Translations under genes and position numbers: made by a program | Shown: in pieces, positions 38,192-46,601 of the stretch | Position numbering within the stretch: the stretch's first letter is position 1 | Layout: the number at the start of each line of letters is the position of its first letter | Notes under the pieces: generated by a model | Database searches by the model: none | What the model was told of the DNA's origin: nothing | The model's input: the letters and a program-made list of their open reading frames with translations, nothing else | NCBI GenBank assembly: GCA_964473105.1 | Contig: CAYYNQ010000106.1 | Span: forward strand, 1 to 57,569 | DNA from: CAYYNQ01 sp964473105 | GTDB lineage: Bacteria; Sumerlaeota; Sumerlaeia; MVZB01 | DNA length: 57,569 bases | Direction of reading: 5' to 3'

Positions 38192-39721
38192 ATGAATATT
38201 CAGGAAGAATTCGAAAAACTGCTTGAAGCCGAATGGGAAGGCCGACTCGATGCGCGGGGGCAAATGCGCCTTGATGTTTTGTGTCAGGAACATCCGGATT
38301 TCCTGAAAACATTGGAAGATGAAAGGAAAATCACCCGGTTGTTGCAGAATATAGGGCCAAACGATCCGCCTGTCGACCTTGCAAAAGATGTTCTCAGGCG
38401 GATATCAGGCGAATCAACCCCGGAAACGGCCGGGACTTCGAAGGTCGAACCTGCCCCCGATTCGCATACAGGACCCGGGACGAAAACCACGACATCCAGG
38501 AGAAAATTCATCCCTTATGTTCAGTGGGGGGCAGCTGCTGCATTACTTGCCTTTATCTTCTTTCACGGGGCCTCGATCATACATCGTGAAGATAGGAAAC
38601 GGGAGGTGACTGAAAATGGGAGTGAGGATTTGATTCGCATCCCATTGGTCCCCTTTCACGCTATCCCGGTGGATGGTAACCACTCAATGAGTCACGCAGA
38701 AAACCCACCTGATAATATGAGACTGCAAGAATCTGGGGCGATTACTGCAAGCTCCTTTCCTGACACTGAAATGAAATCCCATGATCGTAAGCAACAAAAA
38801 CATGGGGCCAGGGTAGTCGCCAAACTGACAAATAACCCAAGGGCTGAAGGTGATACCGGGGCATTTGAATCCAGCACGCCGAATCACCAGGCGGGGCAAT
38901 TTCCGATGACTTTAGGACAGGAAGATGACTCCTTGATCGCGGATCACACGGAAAAAATTTTTGACCGGACAAACCTGGCAATGGCGGGAGATCCTGCTTC
39001 AGGGGACAGGGGTGAAAAAAAACATGATCCCGAAATCCAGACCCTTGAGTTTTCCGAAGCCGATCTTGGTCTAACCATTTATGTCTTTGGTTATCCTGAA
39101 GCATCAACATTGAAGATGAATCCTAAAATACCAGATCGTTCTAAGAATCCCGGGATGTATGGCAATGCATCCGGTGATAAAGGACCCGGAAAACGGACCT
39201 TCCCCCCCTGGATAAATACGCTATCGGATAGAAAACCTTCCACCGGGATCCTTCCAAAGGACACTCAGTCGAAAAAACAGGGGCAACCAATTTCACTTGA
39301 TGGACAGGATGGGGTATCCCCGCTCCAGAATATCCGTGATCTTGCCAGGCGGTATTCGGGGGAGATCGAGTCAATGGAGCGAATATATTTAGATGGAGGT
39401 CAGGTTTGGCGTCTTGACCTTAGTATTACCTACCTCAACCTGACAAATCTGTTGATACAGCTGGAGCCCGGCGGAAATCCACCGGCTACAGGTGTTCCAT
39501 CTGAAGACCGCAAGTCCAGTGCTGGAGAACAACCTCCTTTACGCTCTTACGCCCGTCATATGTATGGCTACGCAATGAAGGACGGCCTGTCAACCGATCC
39601 ATTCCCTGATTCTGGAAGCTCTGGATCCATGCTGACGACAAGCCGTGAAGCTCTGGATCTATCGGACCGTTATCAGGCTGGCAAAAAATTGAAAGTACGT
39701 TTTTTTGTATTGGCTTATTAG
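38192..39721 (+). CDS. Putative membrane-anchored anti-sigma factor
   Basis: A 509-residue protein with a cytosolic N-terminal region of about 105 residues (helical, FEKLLEAEWEGRLD and DVLRRISGE), one hydrophobic segment near residues 112-130 (AAALLAFIFFHGASII) and a long extracytoplasmic region. This is the standard layout of anti-sigma factors, and the gene follows directly behind an ECF sigma factor. The N-terminus lacks the HxxxCxxC zinc motif of ZAS proteins, so I infer function mainly from context. The outer part is low in recognisable domains and rich in Ser, Gly and Pro. Confidence 0.7.
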   Translation: MNIQEEFEKLLEAEWEGRLDARGQMRLDVLCQEHPDFLKTLEDERKITRLLQNIGPNDPPVDLAKDVLRRISGESTPETAGTSKVEPAPDSHTGPGTKTTTSRRKFIPYVQWGAAAALLAFIFFHGASIIHREDRKREVTENGSEDLIRIPLVPFHAIPVDGNHSMSHAENPPDNMRLQESGAITASSFPDTEMKSHDRKQQKHGARVVAKLTNNPRAEGDTGAFESSTPNHQAGQFPMTLGQEDDSLIADHTEKIFDRTNLAMAGDPASGDRGEKKHDPEIQTLEFSEADLGLTIYVFGYPEASTLKMNPKIPDRSKNPGMYGNASGDKGPGKRTFPPWINTLSDRKPSTGILPKDTQSKKQGQPISLDGQDGVSPLQNIRDLARRYSGEIESMERIYLDGGQVWRLDLSITYLNLTNLLIQLEPGGNPPATGVPSEDRKSSAGEQPPLRSYARHMYGYAMKDGLSTDPFPDSGSSGSMLTTSREALDLSDRYQAGKKLKVRFFVLAY

Positions 39722-40021
39722 GGTGATGGCAGGATCCTGAATCCGAGATTCGAAAGGACATGCATCCAGTCCGTCCAATTCAGATAATGTTTTGGAACAA
39801 TATCCCGACTGCCAATACTGATCACAATAGGTTTGACAGGATCTCCCCCGGCAGCGGCATGAGGATATTCCTTGGCATGGTGCTGGTTGTGGGGGGTAAG
39901 TGGGAATATATTTGAGAATGCAAGCAATTTCCCCGGTCGTGTCCGTTATGGTGAATAAAATCTGATTTATATGATGTCCGTACCAAGGGGAGAGAGTTCC
40001 GAAAATCAGTGTCAATCTCAT
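39718..40021 (-). pseudogene. Possible gene remnant, unidentified
   Basis: In the 518 bases between the anti-sigma gene and gspA the minus strand reads a protein-like 69-residue frame (39718-39927) ending FRILPSP. A different frame upstream (to about 40,021) reads NEIDTDFRNSLPLVRTSYKS. Joined, they look more like protein than chance, but two frames are required and I recognise no family. The stop lies four bases inside the end of the anti-sigma gene. The rest of the gap to 40,239 shows nothing. Confidence 0.2.
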
Positions 40022-40239
40022 TGTTCAAGATAAAATCAGACAGATTAAAATTTACCCGAGGTGTGTGAACTGTTCACTAAGTTGTTTGTGGACCATCTAG
40101 CCCGTCGGACCCAGCAAAACAACTTGCATTCATCGGATGGTCTTCGCATGATGCAGACACCGGTAGGGCCCTATTGACCCGAACCTGCCGTCTTCACTCG
40201 GATAGAGCACCAATTCCACGGAAACAGGACCCGTCCAAA

Positions 40240-42243
40240 ATGTATCTTGAGTTTTATGGTTTTAAGGAAGCCCCATTCAACCTCACCCCGGATTCAAAAT
40301 TTCTTTTCCTTAGCCAACGTCACCAGGAGGCACTCGCAGCTCTGGTTTATGGAGTACAGGAACGCAAGGGATTCATTCTTTTGACAGGTGAAATCGGTTG
40401 TGGCAAGACAACCCTATGCCGGGCGATGTTGACGCAGTTGGACGGGGATGAGAACAAAATCTGTGTTGTGCTGAATTCTTATCTTACCGACGTCGAATTG
40501 CTAAAGACCATCAACGAGGGATACGGTCTTCCGGCAGATTCTGACTCCAAAAAATCCCTTCTGGATACCCTGAATAAATTTCTCATCAGTGAGTATTCCG
40601 GAGGGAATAACGTCATTCTGATCATCGACGAGTCTCAGAATCTGAGGCCTGAGACCCTGGAACAGATCAGGATGATCAGTAACCTTGAGACGGAAACGGC
40701 GAAATTGATCCAGATTATTCTGGTGGGCCAGCCGGAATTGCGCAGAACACTTGCCTTGCCGGAGCTTGAACAACTGAACCAGAGAATTACGGTGCGTTAC
40801 CATATCGCGCCCTTTACCGAGAAGGAGATTCCGGATTATATCAATCACCGTCTCTCGGTTGCCGAACCTAATGTCGATGTGACCTATACGGAGCTTGCAT
40901 CGAGGCAGATCTATCATGCATCACGTGGGGTCCCGCGCAGGATCAATGTCATCTGTGATCGATGTCTGCTGGTCGGTTATGTCCAGGGCGAATTCAAACT
41001 TGATGACAAAATTGTCCAAGCCGCAGTGGCTGAGATAAAGGGAGACACTCAGGAGCCAGCCCCCGTCACATCCGTACCAATCGGATCCGGCCGGGACTTA
41101 CCTGGTACGATTGGAAAAATGATGAAGGTTGTTTCTGTAATCTGCCTGGCCATCGGACTTATCTGGACGGGACAATTATTGATGTCCCCCGAGTTGAATG
41201 ATGGGTCGCCCTTGTCTGGTGGTGATGGGCAATATGGTCGACAGTCTGTTTCGAATCTCCCGGCTGTGATTTCCGAATCACATGAGGATGCACGGGGCAG
41301 GGGTCCCATAGGTAATTCCGGCTTGGTTGACCCATCCGATTCCCTATCATCATCCAGCCAGCGACAGGACTCATCTGTGGAAGAATCAGCATTTTCAAGC
41401 CAATCGACGGTTATCCCGACGCCAACTCCGGATCCGACCCCGACGCCAACTCCGGACCATACTCCAAGCCCGAGCCCTCTCTCTTCACCGAAGAAATACA
41501 GGAACTGGGAGTTGGATAAAGACGGGGGATACCGCCTTCATAAAGATACGGTCGAGGTGGAAAAACTCGGCGAGGCGGCTGTTTACTTGAACATTATCCG
41601 TTTATGGAACATTTCGGTCGATCTCGATGTGTTTCAATCAGTCCCACACGATATGGTTTCCCGTTATGATATTTTGTCGATGTTCAAACAACTCAATTTC
41701 GAGGCATTTATCACCGATAACTTGAGTGAGGCTTTGCGTCTGAATTTTCCGGTGATTGTCCATTTGGAATCGGGAATCGGCATGTCTGAATGGATATCGG
41801 TGGTCTCATCAAGCGGCGACAGTCTGGTGATCCTGGACCCGGTAAATGGTAGGCAGAAACGGGGTCTTGGGGGACTCGAGCCCCATGTAAAAGAGGCTGT
41901 TGTCCTCTATCAGGATCCTCGAAATATGAAAGGCGCACGTTTTGGGAATACATCTCCCCGAATTGGGATAATACAAACGATACTGGCAAAACAGGGTTAT
42001 TATCAGGGGCCGATTGATGACAAGTATGGCCCCCTGACTCAGCGGGCCGTTTCGGATTTCCAAGAAAACTGCGGTTTTAGGGAGACCGGTGTCGTTAGTT
42101 CAGCCACTGCGGCCGTATTGAATCGGCTACTTAATCCAGATCAACCGGGATTACATAGGCATGAGTATCATTTTACAGGCAGTCAGCCGCAATCATCCGA
42201 GCTTGAGCGCGAGCAAGAGATACCGGTTAATCAGGGAAAATAG
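40240..42243 (+). CDS. gspA: GspA-type ATPase of the type II secretion accessory system
   Basis: GspA/ExeA with GspB/ExeB helps insert the type II secretin through peptidoglycan. The 667-residue product starts MYLEFYGFKEAPFNLTPD, as the family does. It has a P-loop GEIGCGKT (50-57), Walker B ILIIDESQ, a membrane segment near 300, and a Pro/Thr linker with PTPTPDPTP repeats. It continues with a C39-peptidase-like domain lacking an obvious catalytic Cys/His and ends in a peptidoglycan-binding domain (ILAKQGYYQGPIDDKYGPLTQ). The ATG at 40240 fits that N-terminus. The gspB-like frames follow, the first overlapping its end by 83 bases. Confidence 0.92.
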   Translation: MYLEFYGFKEAPFNLTPDSKFLFLSQRHQEALAALVYGVQERKGFILLTGEIGCGKTTLCRAMLTQLDGDENKICVVLNSYLTDVELLKTINEGYGLPADSDSKKSLLDTLNKFLISEYSGGNNVILIIDESQNLRPETLEQIRMISNLETETAKLIQIILVGQPELRRTLALPELEQLNQRITVRYHIAPFTEKEIPDYINHRLSVAEPNVDVTYTELASRQIYHASRGVPRRINVICDRCLLVGYVQGEFKLDDKIVQAAVAEIKGDTQEPAPVTSVPIGSGRDLPGTIGKMMKVVSVICLAIGLIWTGQLLMSPELNDGSPLSGGDGQYGRQSVSNLPAVISESHEDARGRGPIGNSGLVDPSDSLSSSSQRQDSSVEESAFSSQSTVIPTPTPDPTPTPTPDHTPSPSPLSSPKKYRNWELDKDGGYRLHKDTVEVEKLGEAAVYLNIIRLWNISVDLDVFQSVPHDMVSRYDILSMFKQLNFEAFITDNLSEALRLNFPVIVHLESGIGMSEWISVVSSSGDSLVILDPVNGRQKRGLGGLEPHVKEAVVLYQDPRNMKGARFGNTSPRIGIIQTILAKQGYYQGPIDDKYGPLTQRAVSDFQENCGFRETGVVSSATAAVLNRLLNPDQPGLHRHEYHFTGSQPQSSELEREQEIPVNQGK

Positions 42244-42580
42244 ACGTTTTCCCGCGTCACAAGGGGATTCTACACGACAATATCCCGAAGAATCTATACC
42301 CACAGTAGTTTTAGATGAAAATAGGTGGGTTGTTCGGGTTAACGGGGGAACTGGGCCCGGGTCCCTTTTTGAACTATTCGGTAAAGACATCACGGCAGTT
42401 CTGGGTCTTCTTGTCGGGGCGCTCATGATCGGCATGATTTGGGGATCTGGAAGAGGGCAGAGTCAGGTTAACGCAGACGTTGGGACGGAATGGAGGCAAG
42501 GCAATATCAACAAGCCGGGTGTTCAGGATAAAAGCTTGCCACGGAATTTCCACAAGTCATCAAAGCCGAAGCCGGGGTGA
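42161..42580 (+). CDS. gspB: GspB-like N-terminal part (membrane anchor)
   Basis: A 139-residue ORF starting MSIILQAVSRN, like the MSYILDAL start of GspB/ExeB proteins, followed by a basic segment and one membrane span near residues 78-96 (ITAVLGLLVGALMIGMIW). The C-terminal periplasmic domain expected in GspB is missing here but is found in the next frame, which begins at a GTG overlapping this ORF's TGA. So gspB is either split into two translationally coupled genes or interrupted by a one-base indel after a G4 run at 42574-42577. It overlaps the 3' end of gspA. Confidence 0.65.
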   Translation: MSIILQAVSRNHPSLSASKRYRLIRENRRFPASQGDSTRQYPEESIPTVVLDENRWVVRVNGGTGPGSLFELFGKDITAVLGLLVGALMIGMIWGSGRGQSQVNADVGTEWRQGNINKPGVQDKSLPRNFHKSSKPKPG

Positions 42581-42909
42581 TACTAGGCTCCGTCGACAAT
42601 CATGAACCCCAGCTGGTTCAAGCTGGTCCTGTTGAACCATTCCTTTCCACTGTATTCTTGGGACCCACGTCACCAGGAGCGGAGTCAAGTCAGCAGCTCC
42701 AAAGAAAAGTTGTCCAAACCTCCAAGTTGCTGGAACGGCCCAAGCTGATTGTCGAGGGTATCTTTTGGCATGACGGCGACCCATCGGCAATTATCAATGG
42801 TGAGATTCATAAATCAGGGGATGTTATAAGTTCTGCCGTGGTAAAGAGAATTCACAAGAACTCTATTGATTTTGAGTTTCATGGCAAGACATTCAGCATT
42901 TGTCCATGA
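42577..42909 (+). CDS. gspB: GspB-like C-terminal domain (T2SSB)
   Basis: A 110-residue ORF. Its last 60 residues match the GspB/T2SSB fold pattern: LIVEGIFWHDGDPSAIING, then SGDVI, then a final beta hairpin DFEFHGKTFSI. It lacks its own signal peptide or membrane anchor, so it could not reach the periplasm unless made as part of the preceding ORF. The start is a GTG sharing bases with the TGA stop of 42161-42580, in the -1 frame. Confidence 0.6.
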   Translation: MILGSVDNHEPQLVQAGPVEPFLSTVFLGPTSPGAESSQQLQRKVVQTSKLLERPKLIVEGIFWHDGDPSAIINGEIHKSGDVISSAVVKRIHKNSIDFEFHGKTFSICP

Positions 42910-42961
42910 GTGCCGTATCTTGAAATACATAAGATAAGATATATCAATATGGTGGAAATTC

Positions 42962-43260
42962 TCAGAAATGTGGATAGCTGAATATTCCTCCCGTGATTTG
43001 ACCCTGATAACCCCATTGGCTGTCAGTTTTATGATCTAGCTCATCTGCCGGCGGGCTGAACTGCTCGCTGAATCGAATCATGGGTTTGAGTGAGAGGTAG
43101 GTAGCAAGCAGGTTGAATTCGTGCTTTGGTATCCAAAGGGGACGGGCGTATCCAAGGGATATCCGGGAACTGCGATTTTGCCCAACCTGAGTTCAATCCA
43201 ACGGTGACAAAATATTTGCAACTATCTAGAATGTGGGAGGATTGTGCTTTGAGCACATGT
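42962..43260 (-). pseudogene. Possible outer-membrane beta-barrel remnant
   Basis: Between gspB and the aminotransferase gene the minus strand reads a 77-codon stop-free run (43192 to 42962). It contains ISLGYARPLWIPKHEFNLLA and RFSEQFSPPADELD, and ends in GGIFSYPHF and a stop. A final Phe after alternating hydrophobic residues is typical of outer-membrane barrels. Upstream the reading continues only in another frame (FVTVGLNSGW, to 43256), so a frameshift is needed. I see no start codon in frame. This is read by eye; the family is unidentified. Confidence 0.3.
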
Positions 43261-43300
43261 GAAATTCAAGAACAGGCGAGAGAGCGAGATATATTGTATC

Positions 43301-44494
43301 ATGCTGGAGCGTTTGACTATGGCCCCTCCCGATCCAATTTTGGGCCTAAATGAAACATTCAGGAACGATCCCAATCCTGAGAAGATCAACCTCAGTGTAG
43401 GTGTCTATGTGGATGATACTGGAATTTCCCCCATTTTCAGCGCTGTCAGGGAGGCTGAAAAAATAATTCTTAAGTCGGAAAAAACCAAGAGTTACCTGGG
43501 AATTGGCGGGACGACGGAATTTGGATGTCACGTTCGGGAACTGATTCTCGGGGCAGAACATCCCGTGATTCAGGAGGAACGCGGACAGACGGCCCAAACC
43601 CCCGGGGGTACCGGTGCACTCAGGGTGGCTGGTGACTTCCTGAAACACTCGTTCCCTGAATCCCGGTTGTGGGTGAGTAGCCCGACATGGGCAAATCATG
43701 CAAATGTATTTCAGGCAAGCTCTCTAGAGATCAGGGCTTATCCGTATTATGATCCAAAATCACACATGCTTCGGTTTGATGAGATGCTTGATGTATTGGG
43801 AAACGATACAAAACCCGGTGATATCCTCCTGTTACATGGGTGCTGTCACAACCCGACGGGTGTCGACCTGACGGTGGATCAGTGGGAACAACTGATCAGG
43901 GTGATGCAGTCATGTAAACTCCTGCCCCTTGTCGATCTGGCATATCAGGGTTTTGGCCGTGGTCTTGAGGAGGACGTAGCCGGAGTCCGGCGAATGTGTA
44001 GTCGGATGGATGAACTGTTGATTTGCACATCTTATTCAAAGAATTTCGGGCTATACAATGATCGTGTGGGAGCATTGACCGTTATCGGGAAAACATCGAA
44101 GGATGCGGTCCGGTCATTCAGTCATGTAAAGAAAATGATTCGCTCCAACTATTCGAATCCACCTGCACATGGGGGCTTGATTGTGACACGAATCCTTGAG
44201 AAAGAGGTTCTGAAAAATATGTGGAAGGAACAGCTGGACCGGATTCGGAAAAGAATTCAGGAGATGCGCCGCATGTTCAGCATGAGCATGAAAGAGCGAG
44301 ATTGCAGTCGTGATTTTTCATTTATGACGGAGGAGTCGGGGATGTTCTCGATCTCGGGTCTGGAACCTCCTCAGATTGTTGAAATGCGCGAAAAACACTC
44401 AATATATATCGTCGGATCGGGGCGTATAAATGTCGCCGGAATGTCCTCATCAAACATGTCCCGTCTTGCAGATGCCGTGATATCCTGCCTGTAG
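43301..44494 (+). CDS. Aspartate/aromatic aminotransferase (class I-alpha)
   Basis: A 397-residue PLP enzyme very close in pattern to E. coli AspC and TyrB; it exchanges amino groups between aspartate or aromatic amino acids and 2-oxoglutarate in the cytosol. Key blocks: MLERLTMAPPDPILGL start, YLGIGG, QTPGGTGALRVA, CCHNPTG, AYQGFGRGL, PLP lysine Lys247 in SYSKNFG, NYSNPPAHG and GRINVAGM. The ATG at 43301 was chosen by alignment with the AspC N-terminus rather than the GTG at 43259. I cannot decide between aspartate and tyrosine preference. It is convergent with the PpiD-like gene. Confidence 0.94.
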   Translation: MLERLTMAPPDPILGLNETFRNDPNPEKINLSVGVYVDDTGISPIFSAVREAEKIILKSEKTKSYLGIGGTTEFGCHVRELILGAEHPVIQEERGQTAQTPGGTGALRVAGDFLKHSFPESRLWVSSPTWANHANVFQASSLEIRAYPYYDPKSHMLRFDEMLDVLGNDTKPGDILLLHGCCHNPTGVDLTVDQWEQLIRVMQSCKLLPLVDLAYQGFGRGLEEDVAGVRRMCSRMDELLICTSYSKNFGLYNDRVGALTVIGKTSKDAVRSFSHVKKMIRSNYSNPPAHGGLIVTRILEKEVLKNMWKEQLDRIRKRIQEMRRMFSMSMKERDCSRDFSFMTEESGMFSISGLEPPQIVEMREKHSIYIVGSGRINVAGMSSSNMSRLADAVISCL

Positions 44495-44520
44495 AACCAT
44501 CTGGCCCTAAAGATTCGGCT

Positions 44521-44530
44521 GGGGGGGGGG
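44521..44530. repeat. G10 homopolymer tract between convergent genes
   Basis: Ten guanines in a row, followed by GGATGC whose reverse complement GCATCC lies about 30 bases downstream, within the 97-base gap between the convergent aminotransferase and PpiD-like genes. The hairpin has no T-run, so I do not call it a terminator. Confidence 0.55.
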
Positions 44531-44591
44531 ATGCGAATATCAACAACCAGGACGGGCTGGCATCCTGTATTGAAAATTGGCGAGAGGTGAA

Positions 44592-46508
44592 TCAATCTGT
44601 ACGGTCAACGAGGCTGTATTTGTCTTTTTCTCTCATGTCCTTTAGCCACTCACCGATGATTGCGTTCTGCTGCAGGGCAAGGTATGAGGCGACAAAAGAT
44701 GTCCTCTCGGCCCTGAAGTTATCTTTGTCCGGTTCTTTTAATGTGACTACTTTCCAGACCGCGTAACCGATCGGTTTGTCCTTGTCGTATCCATAGGGAA
44801 GGATGCCGGTTGTTTCCGCACCCAGGTTCAGAGTCGCCTCGTTGAATCCGATCAACGGATAATTGAGCCGGGGAACAGCTTGCGTTCGCTTGAACGAATC
44901 GGTTGTAAATGGTTCTCTTGGTGCATCAGCAAGGCTATTCATGAAGTCGGCACCTTCACTGACAAGATTGTGTGCCTGTTCGGCCGCAGCCTGTGCCAGA
45001 TCGTGTGCACGCTCCCTTTTTACCGCGGTCTCGACCTCTGGGCGGATCTGTTCCAGCGGCGGGTCATGTTCGTCCACCTCCTGAATGATTTGGAGTACGA
45101 CGAGCAGGTTGCCTTTGCGAATGACATCACTAATCTCCTCCAGTTCCAGCATTTCGAAATATTCCGAGTCATCACTGAAATCAGAACCGATTTCACGGAG
45201 GAAATATTGTGTTCTGTCAACAAGCGTAGTCAGTTGGTCATCGACCATGACGGCATTGGAAAAATCACGTAACGATCCCTTTGAACCCCGAATATTTTCG
45301 AGTTCATCCTTCCAGGACTGGTAATGATCATCGAAGAGTTCATCGATCTTGGAGTTCTTGTAATCACGCTCAACCTCGAACCGTACATCCTCCATGAGTT
45401 GGGTACCGCCGGGCCGTCTTTCGGTAATGCGGGCGATATACACACCCTGATTTGTGATGATTGGCGATGATATCTCGTCATCGGAAAGGGAGTGAACTGT
45501 CTGGATATAAGTCGGGGGTCGACTCTGGCTGTCCTCCTCCATCCAGCCCGTCGAGCCTGGAAAAAAGCGGAGTCCCGGATTTTCGGTATTTAATTCGGCG
45601 GCGAGATCATACCAAGTTCCGCTGGTCAATCGGCCATCATTCCGGGCGTCGCTTAATATGGAAGCCGCTTGTGTGCTCGATCGATCGTCGGAGGCCGGCA
45701 TGACAATATCTTCTGTCTTGATGGCAGCTTCCAGGACATAATCAGATTGGTTCTGCTCATAGAAAGCTTGAAGTTGCTCGTTTGAGATCTTCAGCGCATC
45801 CAGCATGTCATCGCGGGTCAGTTTCACGAACTGATAACGTCTCTGGTCGGAAACATGAAATTCCCCGGGGTTCTTGTTCAGGTAATCTTCAAGCTGATCA
45901 TTATTGGTGACAACCTGGGCCTCATAATTTGCCGAGGGGTAGGCTGCAATATCAAGAGTCAACTCCTCATTGGCCAGAAGATATTCTTGCCAGACCTCAA
46001 ATAGGGAGGCATGGGCAAGGGAGGCCTTCAAGTTGCGGCTTAAGCTGGTGATTCTTCCCTGAAGTTGCTGATCAAGTTGTTTCCATGTGATATTGGCTCC
46101 GGCCAGGCCAGGAATGTTCCTGAAATCCTCAGCGAGTTTTTCACGAGACAGGTCAAGTCCAACAGATTTGGAATGGGAATCGAGAAGAATTAAATTAGCT
46201 GCCTCCTCGACGACTTCCTCGAAATCATATAGCTGGTTCAGTTGATTCCGATTCCTGCCCAGAAAGCGGCCCGTGTTGGCATCGAGCCGCGATATTTTCT
46301 GGTTAATGAGAGATTCACGGGGTCGGTCTAGGTCTGTCTGATATATTGTCCGGTTCCCTAGCTTGGCCAAGGGGATGGGTTCATTTGAGCCACGCGGATC
46401 ATTTTGCCAGCCATAGAAGAAGACAAAGGATATGATGATAACCCCGAAGCCTATATACATAAGCCACTTGATTTTCTTTGTGTTACGCATGTCCTGAAGT
46501 TTAAACAT
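44592..46508 (-). CDS. PpiD/SurA-like periplasmic folding factor
   Basis: A 638-residue protein anchored by one N-terminal membrane span (residues 15-34, IKWLMYIGFGVIIISFVFFYGW) with a large periplasmic part, the layout of PpiD. A SurA_N-like helical chaperone region follows, then a parvulin-like segment around residues 270-370 (SGTWYDLAAEL, GSTGWMEE, SDDEISSPIITNQGVYIARI). The parvulin pattern is weak, so isomerase activity is doubtful and chaperone activity more likely. ATG 46508 was chosen because it places the span at the N-terminus. It is likely the second gene of a minus-strand unit behind tyrS. Confidence 0.82.
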   Translation of the reverse strand: MFKLQDMRNTKKIKWLMYIGFGVIIISFVFFYGWQNDPRGSNEPIPLAKLGNRTIYQTDLDRPRESLINQKISRLDANTGRFLGRNRNQLNQLYDFEEVVEEAANLILLDSHSKSVGLDLSREKLAEDFRNIPGLAGANITWKQLDQQLQGRITSLSRNLKASLAHASLFEVWQEYLLANEELTLDIAAYPSANYEAQVVTNNDQLEDYLNKNPGEFHVSDQRRYQFVKLTRDDMLDALKISNEQLQAFYEQNQSDYVLEAAIKTEDIVMPASDDRSSTQAASILSDARNDGRLTSGTWYDLAAELNTENPGLRFFPGSTGWMEEDSQSRPPTYIQTVHSLSDDEISSPIITNQGVYIARITERRPGGTQLMEDVRFEVERDYKNSKIDELFDDHYQSWKDELENIRGSKGSLRDFSNAVMVDDQLTTLVDRTQYFLREIGSDFSDDSEYFEMLELEEISDVIRKGNLLVVLQIIQEVDEHDPPLEQIRPEVETAVKRERAHDLAQAAAEQAHNLVSEGADFMNSLADAPREPFTTDSFKRTQAVPRLNYPLIGFNEATLNLGAETTGILPYGYDKDKPIGYAVWKVVTLKEPDKDNFRAERTSFVASYLALQQNAIIGEWLKDMREKDKYSLVDRTD

Positions 46509-46601
46509 AATCGAAATCCAATCCACATGACCCGTTCGGGGGGCCATAAATTCACCCATTCCGGGCCCATCCAAATGTTCCATATCGCTGTTTCGATTGA
46601 T

